Of a stretch of 64,000 nucleotides of DNA, positions 25,031-34,245 are shown one piece after another. Made by a program: the position numbers and the translations under genes. The notes below the pieces were generated by a model. It did not search any database. It was not told the origin of the DNA and saw only the letters and a program-made list of their open reading frames with translations. The stretch lies in NCBI RefSeq assembly GCF_024679095.1, contig NC_066517.1, positions 24,563,540-24,627,539 on the forward strand. The letters are read 5' to 3'. Each line of letters starts with the position of its first letter. Position 1 is the first letter of the stretch. Origin of the DNA: Eriocheir sinensis. Lineage: Eukaryota; Arthropoda; Malacostraca; Decapoda; Varunidae.

Positions 25031-25134
25031 GACACTTTTCTTACCTGGCGGAAAAGGAAAAGTGGGAATACGACGTCGTCAGGTGTAACAGGAGGTCCTT
25101 TGTCCCCGATGAGATGCAATTAGGCGTGATACAG
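25031..25134 (+). CDS. Candidate internal exon, product unrecognised
   Basis: Seen: TTACCAGCCAG at 25030, then 104 non-repetitive bases, then ATACAG|GTAATG. One frame is open throughout: two leftover bases, then 34 codons beginning HFSYLAEKEKWEYDVV, with RCNRRSF, and ending EMQLGVIQ on a codon boundary. The amino-acid mix (Trp, Cys, charged residues, no bias) differs sharply from the repeat-derived frames around it. The minus strand has a GTAAGA donor at 25,040 but no AG acceptor for it, so plus is preferred. A 34-codon open frame is not rare by chance; there is no family assignment. Confidence 0.45.
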
Positions 25135-25184
25135 GTAATGAGAGGGCGGGGGACAGGTGAGGTGGAAGGAGGAAAGGGAGGAAA

Positions 25185-25565
25185 GAAAGGGATAGGTTAA
25201 GTTAGGTTAGGTTAGAGAAAGGAGAGCGAAGGAAAGGAAGATAGGGAAGGGATATGCTATGTTATGATATGTTAGGTTAGAGAAAGGATGGCGAAGGAAA
25301 GGAAGGAAGGAAGGAAAAGGTATGTTAAGTTAGAGAAGGAGGGGGTAAGGTAAGGTAAAAGGGTGAAGGGGAGGGAAGGGAAAGGGGTTAGGTAAGCTAG
25401 AAGGTAGAGGGAAGCAGGGGAAGGGATAGCTTACGTTAGGTTAGGTTAGAGGAAGTAAGAGGGAGAGGGAAGGCAAGGTAGAAGGTAGAGGGAAAAAGGG
25501 AAAGGGATAGATTACATTAGGTTAGCTTAGAGAAATTAGAAGGGAAAGGGATGTGGAAGGACGAA
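25185..25565. repeat. Purine-rich repeats with GGTTA (TTAGG-type) motifs
   Basis: G/A-rich units of ~60-100 bp each contain short GTTAGGTTAGGTTAGAG-like runs (near 25198, 25270, 25325, 25385, 25433, 25515). TTAGG is the common arthropod telomere repeat; here it is only two to three copies per site, so this is a minisatellite with telomere-like cores, not a telomere. Confidence 0.6.
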
Positions 25566-25576
25566 AGAATTGTTGG

Positions 25577-25579
<3 letters not shown>

Positions 25580-25633
<54 letters not shown>
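25580..25633. repeat. (CT)n microsatellite
   Basis: Perfect CT array of about 27 units. It is followed by C/T-rich sequence in which a phrase around ACCTCTTAGCAGAAGCTCCTT is duplicated (25648 and 25752). Confidence 0.95.
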
Positions 25634-25636
<3 letters not shown>

Positions 25637-26219
25637 TAACTCGTTACCTCTTAGCAGAAGCTCCTTGGGTAACTCCTGCTTTAAATAGAACTACTTACTC
25701 CTCCTCTGACTCCCCCTCCATTCCCCCCCAAGCCCTCCTGACCTCTTGACCTCTCAGTAGAACCTCCTTTGCTAACTCCTTCTGCTTCAAATAGAAATGC
25801 TTACAACTCCTCTTCCTCCTTCTCCTCCTCCTTCTCTCCCTTTCTCCCTCCCCTCCAAGTCTTCCTCTCGACCTTCTTCCTCCTCCTGCTTTCCTCCTCC
25901 TCTCAACCTCTTAGCGTAACCTCGTAATTGCATCTCTCCTCCTCTGCGCCCTTTATCCAATTAAACTTGTTTCCTAATGTCACCTTCATCCCTTATAACG
26001 ACCGAAAGAAGAGGGGAAAAGAGAAGGTGAAGGAATGGGCGAGGGGACAGAGAGAGAGGGAGAGAGGGAGGTAGAGAGGGAGAGAGGGGGAGAGGGGGAG
26101 AGGGGAGGTAACTTTTAAGTCCCCCTTTACTTACTTCTCTTAATTTCTCTTACTTACTGTTTCCATTTGTCACACCGATCCTCTGTGGCTTAAGGGAAGA
26201 GAAGAGAGAGAAAGGGAAT

Positions 26220-26735
26220 GGACTTAAGGTGAGGGGAGAGGAAGGCGGGTATTCAAATTATCAGAACCCCCATTGTTTGCCTCCTCCCCCTTACCATGTC
26301 TCTTTAAATTCCTAAGGGTAGAGTTCAGTGTAAAGGGAGTGGGTTTAAAGGAAATCTCGGACTATCCCCATATACTGTGTTCCCTTAAATTTCCCCTCAC
26401 TGTCCCTTTGCTTCCCTTTAAGCGCTTAAGGGGAGAGTGGAGTGTAAGGGTAATGGGTTTAAGGGGAATTCCTATTATCAGAACCCCAATTTAGGACTCC
26501 ACCCCCTTACTGTGTCCCCTTAAACCTCCCTTCACTCTCCCTTTGCTCCCTTTAAAACGCCCAAGGGGAGAGGTGAGTGCGAGGGGAATGGGTTTAAAGG
26601 GAGGCATAAAAATTATCAGAACCTCCCTTTAGAACTCTCCCCTCCCTTGCTGTCTCCCCTTAAACTTCCTTTCACTGTCCCTTTTCTCCCTTTAATGTTC
26701 TAAGGGAGTGTGAGGGAAATGGGTTTAAGGGACTA
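26220..26735. repeat. Tandem array of ~105-140-bp hairpin-forming units, 4-5 copies
   Basis: Each unit contains CCCCTTAAAC-CTCCCTTCACT followed some 60-70 bp later by GAGTG-GAGGGGAATGGGTTTAAGGGG, its approximate reverse complement. ATTATCAGAACC recurs near 26258, 26475 and 26613. Units are tandem and each is internally palindromic. Confidence 0.75.
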
Positions 26736-26799
26736 TTGATGTGATTCGCTCCGTTCTTGTTATAGCATAAGACGAAGGGTTGGGATTTATGGTCGGTTT

Positions 26800-27094
26800 G
26801 TGTGTGCGAGTGTAAATGTGCGAATTGACTGGCTATCGTGTGTGTGTGTGCGCGTGTGTGAGTGTGTGTGTGGGTGGGTGGGCGGGTGGGTTGGTGTGTG
26901 TGTGTGTCTGTGTGTCTGTGTGTCGGTGCGTGGGTGGGTGTTGGGGGTGGGTCTTGTGTATGTATTTGGGTGTGAATATGTGTTAAAATTTATAGTTATT
27001 GATTCATATTTTTTCGGTGATTCAGTGTCGTGTTTCCATCATCATCTGTCTTCTTTTATTCTTTAGACCCATGTGTCTTGTGTGTGGGGAGTAT

Positions 27095-27144
<50 letters not shown>

Positions 27145-27235
27145 ATTTTTTCGTTTTTTTTGTGTGTTTCCATCTTTAGTTTCTATGTGCGTGGTGTTAT
27201 TTGTGTGCGTTATTTATTACGTGCAGTATTAGGTA

Positions 27236-27300
<65 letters not shown>
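26800..27300. repeat. (GT)n-rich cluster
   Basis: Imperfect GTGGGTGGG/GTGTGTCTGT (26800-26960), GT 27099-27141, GT 27238-27300. Confidence 0.9.
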
Positions 27301-27302
<2 letters not shown>

Positions 27303-27599
27303 AAATAGCCTGTGTTATTGTGTTTGTTATTTTCTTTCTTTCCATTTGTTTTGTGTTTCTATACTATCTGTGTAAACCTGCCCCCCTCTTCTCTCTCTCT
27401 CTCTCTTTTTCTCCCTTTATCCATTTATTTATGTAACTTTTGTCAGGAGGACGACATGCCGAGCAACCCTCCAGACGGAACGATTTGCTTTGGACACTTT
27501 AACCCGTCATAAGCACATTATACGTTTACCAAAATTTGGCACTGGATCGGCGCTTATAAGTACATGTTAATCGTCCAGAAGTTTTTGTATTTTCATTAT

Positions 27600-27803
27600 C
27601 TACATTTCGGGTGGAAACGACTCGCCGCGCCGTCCCGCGAGGCTTGGCAGCCACTGGAGTCGAGAGTCTAGACGCGTGTACAATTACAGGAACAAGACGC
27701 GTCACACACCCAGCCGCTGTCTGACGCTGAGGGTGAGGGACCGTCCCTCAGTCCTACCGGAACGCCAGTGGCTGTTAATGTCTATTTCCTCCTCTCCCTT
27801 AAG
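27600..27803 (+). promoter_or_regulatory. Candidate promoter and non-coding first exon
   Basis: A repeat-free, CpG-bearing segment (GACTCGCCGCGCCGTCCCGC, AAGACGCGTCACAC) ends in CTTAAG|GTACGT at 27803/27804, a consensus splice donor. It contains an Inr-like CCTCAGTCC (27745-27753) overlapping a 17-bp palindrome TGAGGGACCGTCCCTCA (27733-27749), and a TATAAG at 27555. Paired with the acceptor at 27918 it would give a 114-bp intron. The exact transcription start cannot be fixed from sequence. Confidence 0.4.
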
Positions 27804-27942
27804 GTACGTACAATTGCAATGAAACATTATATAATATTGTATATTATTGTTTATCTCTTCACTTAACTGTGTGTGATAAAAGCATCCTAAGTGTCATCCA
27901 CTGTTTTCTGCCTCACAGTGAAGTGACGCCTACATACATATA

Positions 27943-28022
27943 ATGGAGCCGAAAAATAAGAAGTGCAAGAATCATCAAACAATCAGTAAAGATTTCTGCA
28001 GACAAAACGGAGCTGCCAACAG
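27943..28022 (+). CDS. Candidate first coding exon, product unrecognised
   Basis: The acceptor TTTTCTGCCTCACAG ends at 27918. The first ATG follows at 27943 (ATATA-ATG-G); 26 codons plus two bases lead to CAACAG|GTTTGT at 28022/28023. The peptide starts MEPKNKKCKNHQ and includes DFCRQNGA: short, Lys/Asn-rich, with two Cys and no signal peptide. It matches no family I know. Support comes from three ordered, reasonable splice sites with a single ATG; downstream exons were not found. Without the donor the frame stops after 34 codons at 28045. Confidence 0.45.
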
Positions 28023-28065
28023 GTTTGTCGAGTTTACTTATTACTAAAAAGTCCACTATCTTGTA

Positions 28066-28132
28066 CAGGGGCGGATCTAGGGGGGTTGTAAAGATTGTGC
28101 CCTACCTAACTGAAATCCTGGCTACTCCCCTG
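28066..28132. mobile_element. Possible very short hAT-like MITE
   Basis: Begins CAGGGGCGGATCTAGG and ends CCTGGCTACTCCCCTG. The reverse complement of the end matches the start at 12 of 16 positions. CAGGGGCGGATCYAGG-type ends are familiar from hAT-superfamily elements in animals. At 67 bp it can only be a deletion remnant. No clear 8-bp target duplication is visible, so assignment is tentative. Confidence 0.4.
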
Positions 28133-28379
28133 GACCTATCTACCCTTATTGATAGATCGTTTGGTAGATAGATGGATTGATGGAGCGGTTGGCAGTTTGA
28201 TAGATGCGTGTGTGAAAGAGAGGAAGATAGATGACTGAACTGGCGGAGAGGTGAGCAATTATCTTTCAATCTCGTGTTGTTAGAGGTAAACGGAGAAGCT
28301 TTAGTTGTGCGCTTGTTATGTATAATTTTCCTCCTTCCTGTTCTGTGTTATATTATTTTTGCTTTTCTTTTTTATTTGT

Positions 28380-28790
28380 GTGCGTTTATGTGATATTTTT
28401 TGCATGTTCTTCTTATGCTTCTATTCCTTCCTTCCTTCCTTCCTTCCTTCAGTCATTTATTGCATTGTTCTTTCTTTCATTCTTCATTTCTTAATCTTTT
28501 CCTAACTACTTTTTTGTGGTCATGTTTAAGGTTTTTTTTTTTTCTTCCTTCCTTCATTTATCTTTTGTATTGCTCTTTCTTTCCTTTCCTATGTACTATT
28601 TTCCTCTTTCTTGTTCAGTGTTGTTTTAATGTTTTGGTTTTCTTTTTCTTTTTATGCGTTGTCGTGATATTTTGCTGCAGTTCCGGGCAGCGAACACAAT
28701 TATCTTATCACATTATCTTATTCAATGCTTCGTAACCTATTCCGAATTCCGAACTTCTTGTGGTCATGTTTAGGATTGTCTAGCGCTCCT
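28380..28790. repeat. T-rich sequence with internal ~115-bp repetition
   Basis: CTTCCTTCCTTCCTTC (28430-28450) and TTGTGGTCATGTTTARG (near 28515 and 28758) recur. T/C dominated; no gene. Confidence 0.6.
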
Positions 28791-28925
28791 TTACGTTGGT
28801 TCTTTCTTGTTTTCCTTCCTTCTTTCACTCAGTTACATTAGCATTGCTCTTTCTTACGTTACCTTATCATATCGGGAAGGCTGTCACACTTATGAGCCTT
28901 TTGCATCTCTCTTCCCTCTCCATAT

Positions 28926-29522
28926 CTACACTCACGAGCTCATTTTTCATCATCTGGCATTTTTCAATCGCTACGAACACATTTTGGGTATTCGATGGCA
29001 TTCATTACTCACTGGAAGCGAAAAGAGAGGAGCAAAGGGAGTTAAAGGAGAGGAAACCAGAGGAGAAAACAGGGAGAAGTCAAAGAAAGGAGGAAAGGGA
29101 AGAGAAGAAAACAAAGAAAAAACCCACGCCACCAATTACCAGTATAAATTTTTGTGGTCTCCCCTTTATCTTTACCTCCAGTCGCATACAGGTCGGCCCT
29201 GACTCCTGCTCAGCCTCCCTCTTCCTTCTATAATTCACCCTTTTATATGCACGAATATCCCTTCTATTTTTTTTATTTATTCCCGGCCGAGTCTTGCCTG
29301 GAAAAATGCGAAGGAAAACGTTTACTTCTGTGTTGTGTACTTTCTTTTATTTTATCAGGCCTGGCTTTGCTCTTCTTAGTATATTCATCTTCCCTCTCTC
29401 CCCACCCACATGTACTCACTGTCATACGAGCTCATTATGTGTCATCTTTTGGTAATTTTTCTAACACTACGAGCATCTCTTGGTATTCGATTTCATTCAT
29501 TATTGACTGCCAGCGAACATGA
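28926..29522. repeat. ~480-bp diverged tandem duplication
   Basis: ACTCACGAGCTCATTTTTCATC...GGTATTCGATGGCATTCATTA near 28930-29010 is repeated in diverged form near 29414-29505 (CATACGAGCTCATTATG...GGTATTCGATTTCATTCATTA). The copies are about 480-490 bp apart. Between them lies a segment that recurs at 32.5 kb. Confidence 0.7.
29150..29325. repeat. Dispersed repeat copy A (related to 30,970-31,050 and 32,510-32,612)
   Basis: CTTCTATAATTCACCCTTTTATATGCACGA...TTATTCCCGGCCGAGTCT...GGAAAAATGCGAAGGAAAACG at 29222-29320 is almost identical to 32515-32610. GTCTCCCCTTTATCTTTACCTCC...CCTGACTCCTGCTCAGCC (29157-29213) recurs at 30,976-31,036. Confidence 0.8.
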
Positions 29523-29740
29523 GTCAAAAAATGGATTATCACAACACTCCCTCAACTCTCAATGAACGACATAACGAAGCTGTCGCAATATCGTGAGCTT
29601 TGTCAGTGTCAGGGGTCGATAGAGTGTCCCATTGCGCCATGGCTATATAAATGGTCGCTCCCTCCCTGCCAATTATGAAGTGTGAGCCATGTTATGAACC
29701 AACTCCTGCTAGTATTGGCGATGATTTGGAAATGAGGTGA
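29523..29740. promoter_or_regulatory. Unique segment with a TATATAAA box
   Basis: TATATAAA at 29644-29651 in balanced, non-repetitive sequence. No initiator, ATG or splice site downstream could be tied to it; the next 600 bp are a purine tandem array. Confidence 0.15.
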
Positions 29741-29744
29741 TGAA

Positions 29745-30360
29745 TGACGGAAAAAAAGGAGGAAATATGGGAATCAGTAAAGAGAAAACAAGGAAACGAA
29801 GAAATGAATGAAGGAATGGAGTAGAAACATGAAAGGAAACGTGGAATCTGTAAAGAGGAAACAAAAAAGGAAGAAATGAATGAAGGAATGAAGTTGAAAC
29901 AGGAAAGAAAATGTGGGAACCAATAAAGAGGAAAGAAAAAAGAAAGTAAGGAAGAAATGAACGAGGGTACGAGGTGAAAAGGGAAGGAAATATGGGAATA
30001 AGTAAAGAGGAAAGAGGAAAGAAAAGAAGGAAGAAATGAACGACGACACGAAGTAGAGATGGAAGGGAATGTTGAAAGAATTAAAGAGGAAAGAAGAAAG
30101 AAAAGAAGGAAGAAATGAACGACGAAACGAAGTAGAAAGGGAAGGAAATGTCGAAAGAAGTAAAGAGGAAAGAGGAAAAAAAAGAAGGAAGAAATGAACG
30201 AACGAAACGAAGTAGAAATGGAAGTAAATGTCGAAAGAAGTGAAGAGGAAAGAAGGAAGAAAAGAAGGAAGCAGTGAACGACGAAACGAAGGAGAAATGG
30301 AAGGAAATATGGAAAAAAGGTGAAGAGAAAAGAATAAAGACAAGAAAAGAAGGAAAAATG
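29745..30360. repeat. 79-bp purine-rich tandem array, 7 units
   Basis: GAAGAAATGAACGACGAAAC-type anchors near 29798, 29870, 29951, 30030, 30109, 30188 and 30268 (72, 81, 79, 79, 79, 80). The + strand is almost all A and G. The 189-codon minus frame of F/L/S/P cycles through all phases because 79 is not a multiple of three, so it cannot encode a repeated domain. Confidence 0.92.
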
Positions 30361-31130
30361 GAAGGAAAGAATGTAGTTAAAAAATAAAAACAGGAATAAA
30401 CAAAAAAAAAAAAGCTCTTTCGTTATGTTTTATTTCTTCCTCATATTTACTGACATATATTATACTGATGTAATATTTATTTTCTCTTTGCCATTTTTCT
30501 TCTGAATAATATGGCAGAACATTTATACGTTATCTCCTTTCCATCTTTCCATCCCTATCTCTCTCTCTGTATCCTCCTCTTTCCATTCGTGCTTCTTCCT
30601 TTTTTTTACATCAAAGGAGACGGCAAAAGGGCAACAAAAGGAGTACCAAAAAAAAAAAATAAAAAAATAAAAAAATGCTACTCGCCGCTTTCATAAAAGA
30701 CAAAAGTAAAGAGTAGCCAAAAGATAGGTCAATTTCGGGTAAAGTTCTTCTCTCGCTCCATCTCTCCTTCCATTTCTACCTGTCCGCCTTCTTTACCTCC
30801 TTTTTTCCTTCCTCCCTTCCTTGACATACATATTAGTGCAGGATTATGTCTTTCTCCTCCTTATCTTTTCTCTTAATACTAAATCCATAACCTTGACATA
30901 TATACCACGGTTGAGTTTTGTCTTTCTGTTCCTCTTTTCTCTCTATATTTAAACGTGAGAAGATTTGTGCGCAGTCTCCCCTTTATTTCTTACCTCCTCT
31001 CTTATACACGCCGACCCTGACTTCTGCTCAGCCACGCTTTCGTCAATGTTTTGTATTTTCTATTATTATATCAAGGAAGGCGCTTTCTCCTTAGTATAAT
31101 CCTCTCTGGTGGATTTTCAGTCTTTCAATT

Positions 31131-31133
<3 letters not shown>

Positions 31134-31205
<72 letters not shown>
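31134..31205. repeat. (CTGT)n-(CT)n compound microsatellite
   Basis: CTGT array 31134-31163 passing into CT to 31205. Confidence 0.95.
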
Positions 31206-31208
<3 letters not shown>

Positions 31209-31294
31209 TCGTTTAAATTTAATAAGTTAGTTTTAATCCGCTCACTGCTCTTCTTACTTCTTTCTCGCTCTTCCACTTCATTTCGTAATCCTCT

Positions 31295-31595
31295 TTTCCT
31301 TCCTTCCTTCCTTCCTTCCTTCCTTTTTTTGTGTTTTTCTTTCCATTCCTTCCTTTGATTAAATATTTTGTTCGCTGTTCTTTCTTTTCTTTCTTATCTT
31401 CTTCTTTTTCTCCTATCTTTGTTTCTTCTTTTATTTGATTCTTCCTTTCTTTTTAAACTTAGCCTTTTTTCCTTCATTCCTTCTTTCTTTCCCTCCTTCG
31501 TTTTTTGCTTTCTTCTTTGTTTCTTTTCCTTCTTTCCTTTTCATTCATTTTTTCCTTCGTTTTGCCCTTTCTCCCCCTTTTATACATAGATTCTC
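31295..31595. repeat. T/C-rich low-complexity sequence
   Basis: (CTTC)n at 31299-31325, then TTCTTTC-type runs. No gene. Confidence 0.75.
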
Positions 31596-31599
31596 TCTC

Positions 31600-32075
31600 T
31601 TCCTCTCTTTTCTTTGTCATTTCCTCTTCTTCACTTCCCTCCTCTTTCCCTCCTGTCCTTTTCTCTCTCCCTCTTTCTTTCCTTACTATTTTTTTTTCTT
31701 TTTCTCTATCCACTGTTACTTTCTTCTCCTTTTAGTTCCTCTTCTTCGTCCTTTTTTCCCTCTTCCTCTTTTTTCTTTGTCATTCCTCTTCTTAACTTCC
31801 CTCCTCTTTCCCTCCTGTCCTTTTTTCTCTCCTCTCTTTCCTTTCTTCCTATTTTCTCTTTTTCCCTATGTCCATTTTTACTTTCTCATCCTTTTAGATC
31901 CTCTTCTTCGTCCTTCTTTCCCTCTTCCTCTTTTTTCTTTGTCATTTCCTCTTCTTCACTTCCCTCCTCTTTCCCTCTTGTCCTTTTCTCTCCCTTTTTC
32001 CTTTCTATTTTCTCCTTTTTCCTATGTCCATTTTTACTTTCTCCTCCTTTTAGTTACTCTTTTTTGTCCTTCCTT
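31600..32075. repeat. 162-bp pyrimidine tandem array, 3 units
   Basis: TTTGTCATTTCCTCTTCTTC recurs near 31617, 31780 and 31942 (163, 162). Each unit continues ACTTCCCTCCTCTTTCCCTC and ends CTCCTTTTAGTTCCTCTT; that CCTTTTAG is a splice-acceptor-like string in every unit. Since 162 is 54 codons, plus frames of 195-241 codons run through as low-complexity artefacts. Confidence 0.9.
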
Positions 32076-32212
32076 CCCTCACTTACCTCCCATCTTCGTC
32101 TCGAGCACTCTCTCCCTTCTTTATTTTTATCTATTGCTCTATTTCCTTATCTTTATTTAACCTCCACCTTCTATTTTTTGCTTACTCCATTCTATTATTA
32201 ATCTCCTTTCCT

Positions 32213-32215
<3 letters not shown>

Positions 32216-32292
<77 letters not shown>
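32216..32292. repeat. (CT)n microsatellite
   Basis: Perfect CT array of about 38 units. Confidence 0.95.
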
Positions 32293-32295
<3 letters not shown>

Positions 32296-32509
32296 CTTCC
32301 ATCCACTTACTTCCATAACAACGTCACTGTTTTCTTCTATTCCCTCCTTCTTTCCTTTCTTACCTCCCTTTCTTTTCTCTCTCATTTTGCATTTCTCATT
32401 TTACTGCTTTCTCCTTTCCTTAGTTCTTCATTATTCCTTCTTTATGATCTCTGCTCCATCTCTTGTATGTCTCCTTTGCTCTCCCACCCCCCCTACCTTC
32501 CGTCCTTCC

Positions 32510-32612
32510 GTCCTCTTCTATAATTCACACTTTTATATGCACGAGTCTCCCTTCTATTTTTTATTCCCGGCCGAGTCTCCCTTTGGAAAAATGCGAAGGA
32601 AAACGGGGGTCG
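32510..32612. repeat. Dispersed repeat copy B (pair of 29,222-29,320)
   Basis: TCTTCTATAATTCACACTTT through GGAAAAATGCGAAGGAAAAC, about 100 bp of close similarity to the copy 3.3 kb upstream, same orientation. Function unknown. Confidence 0.8.
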
Positions 32613-32694
32613 GGGAGGCGTGAGAAAATGGGAAAATCTAGTCACTTGTGGTCTGTAAATCGGCAGTTTGTCCCCACGGTCTTAAGAGGAGGTA

Positions 32695-33040
32695 AGGAAG
32701 ATTAGGAGGAGGAGGAGGAGGAAGGAAGGTGAGGAAGGAAGAAGGGGAGGCAGGGATGGAAGGAGGAAGGGTTGAAGAGAGGGAAAGAAGGAAGGAGGAA
32801 GGAAGGGAGAGGAAGGGATGGAAGGAGAGAGGGAAAGAGAAATGAGGAAAGGAGAGAAGGGAAAGGAAGGGAGAGAGGAATGGAAGGAAGGAAGAGAGAA
32901 ATGGAGGAAGGAAGGAAGGCTGGAGGGAAGGAATAAAGAAGCTGAAGAGGAAATAAGTGAGACTGGAGATTGGTGGAGAAAGAGGAGGAGGAGGAGGAGG
33001 AGGAGGAGGAGGAGGAGGAAGGAGATGACAGGAAGAAAAA
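32695..33040. repeat. GGA/GGAA-rich purine block
   Basis: GGAAGGAAGG and GGAGGA units; perfect (GGA)n at 32981-33020. Confidence 0.9.
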
Positions 33041-33086
33041 CGGGAAGGAGTAAAAGATGCATGAAATTTAGGGAAGTAGGCGAAGG

Positions 33087-33089
<3 letters not shown>

Positions 33090-33149
<60 letters not shown>
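33090..33149. repeat. (GA)n microsatellite
   Basis: Perfect GA array of about 30 units. Confidence 0.95.
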
Positions 33150-33152
<3 letters not shown>

Positions 33153-33257
33153 GGGAGTGGTGGAGTGAGTAGCATGAGAAATGAAACACATGGAATATTT
33201 AATACTTTTGAAAAATGTAGTTTAACATTCACCCAAACAATATGCATATGAGAGATG

Positions 33258-33690
33258 AGAGAGATAGACAGATAGATTGTTAGATAGATAGATAGATAGA
33301 TAGACAGATGTTTAGAAATGAGAAAATAGGAAGGAAAAGACGAAGAAGGGAAAAAAAAGAATATGGAAGAAGAGATAAAGAGGAAAGAAAGAATAAAACG
33401 AAGAAAATAAAAGAAATAGAAAAGGAAAATAAAAAAGAAATGATAATTTATAATGAAGGAAAAGAAGAGGAAATGGAGGGAAAGAAGAAAAGAGAACAAA
33501 ATCAATAAAGGGAAGAAAATGGAAAAAAAAACAGTCGATAGGAAATGAAAACTAAAGAAGTGATGAATTATAAATGTAATGAAGAGGAAAGGAAAAAACA
33601 AGAAAAATAAAGAAATTGTAAAAACGAGCAAGGAAACCAAGCGAAATAAGAGAAAAAAGGAAGAAATCAAAGAAAAGTAAAAAGAAAGAA
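33258..33690. repeat. (GATA)n followed by A/G-rich low-complexity sequence
   Basis: GATA/TAGA units at 33265-33305, then AAGAAAA-type sequence. Several short phrases (GAAATGATAATTTATAATGAAGG-like near 33435 and 33556) recur about 120 bp apart. Confidence 0.7.
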
Positions 33691-33854
33691 AAAGGTCGGT
33701 CGGTCAAGGGAAGAGGTCTATTACATTTGTTTAAGTTTGTCCTGGAAATTTGAACTGTGGTTTTTACTTTCCGTTTTCTTATTTTCATTGTTTTGTTTAA
33801 TTTGAGGTGTTTTCGTGTTTAATTAATTGTTTACTAGTTACGTTTCGGGATTTT

Positions 33855-33855
<1 letters not shown>

Positions 33856-33931
<76 letters not shown>
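33856..33931. repeat. (GT)n microsatellite
   Basis: Perfect GT array of about 38 units. Confidence 0.95.
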
Positions 33932-33933
<2 letters not shown>

Positions 33934-34057
33934 ACAGCGGAAATCTTTCTCTAACTATTTCCGACTAAAATACGAGTGAAAAAAAAAGAAATATATAATC
34001 ATCACGGAGTATTATATTAAATTATTTTTTCATTATTAATTCAGGTCACTTTTATAC

Positions 34058-34061
<4 letters not shown>

Positions 34062-34112
<51 letters not shown>
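34062..34112. repeat. (CA)n microsatellite
   Basis: Perfect CA array, inverted relative to the GT array 130 bp upstream. Confidence 0.95.
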
Positions 34113-34116
<4 letters not shown>

Positions 34117-34245
34117 ACAGACAGACACATATTGCACATACATATCACATTTTAAACGAGTAATATACCAGTTCATTTTCCCCTCTATATTATTTTTTAT
34201 CTCTCTGCATTCGGCGCGTTCCTCCCTTGAATAATGTCACGCTGA

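Noticed and set aside
24990..25119. Minus-strand exon using the GTAAGA at 25,040 (LIGDKGPPVTPDDVVFP...)
   Set aside because: No AG acceptor or ATG exists upstream on that strand within reach, whereas the plus-strand reading has both junctions.
29644..29651. TATATAAA as an active promoter
   Set aside because: Kept only at very low confidence: no initiator, exon or ATG follows, and AT-rich boxes are common by chance.
30200..30898. Apparent repeated-domain protein on the minus strand near 29.77-30.34 kb (189 codons)
   Set aside because: The underlying unit is 79 bp, not a multiple of three, so successive units are read in different phases; a real repeated domain would keep phase.
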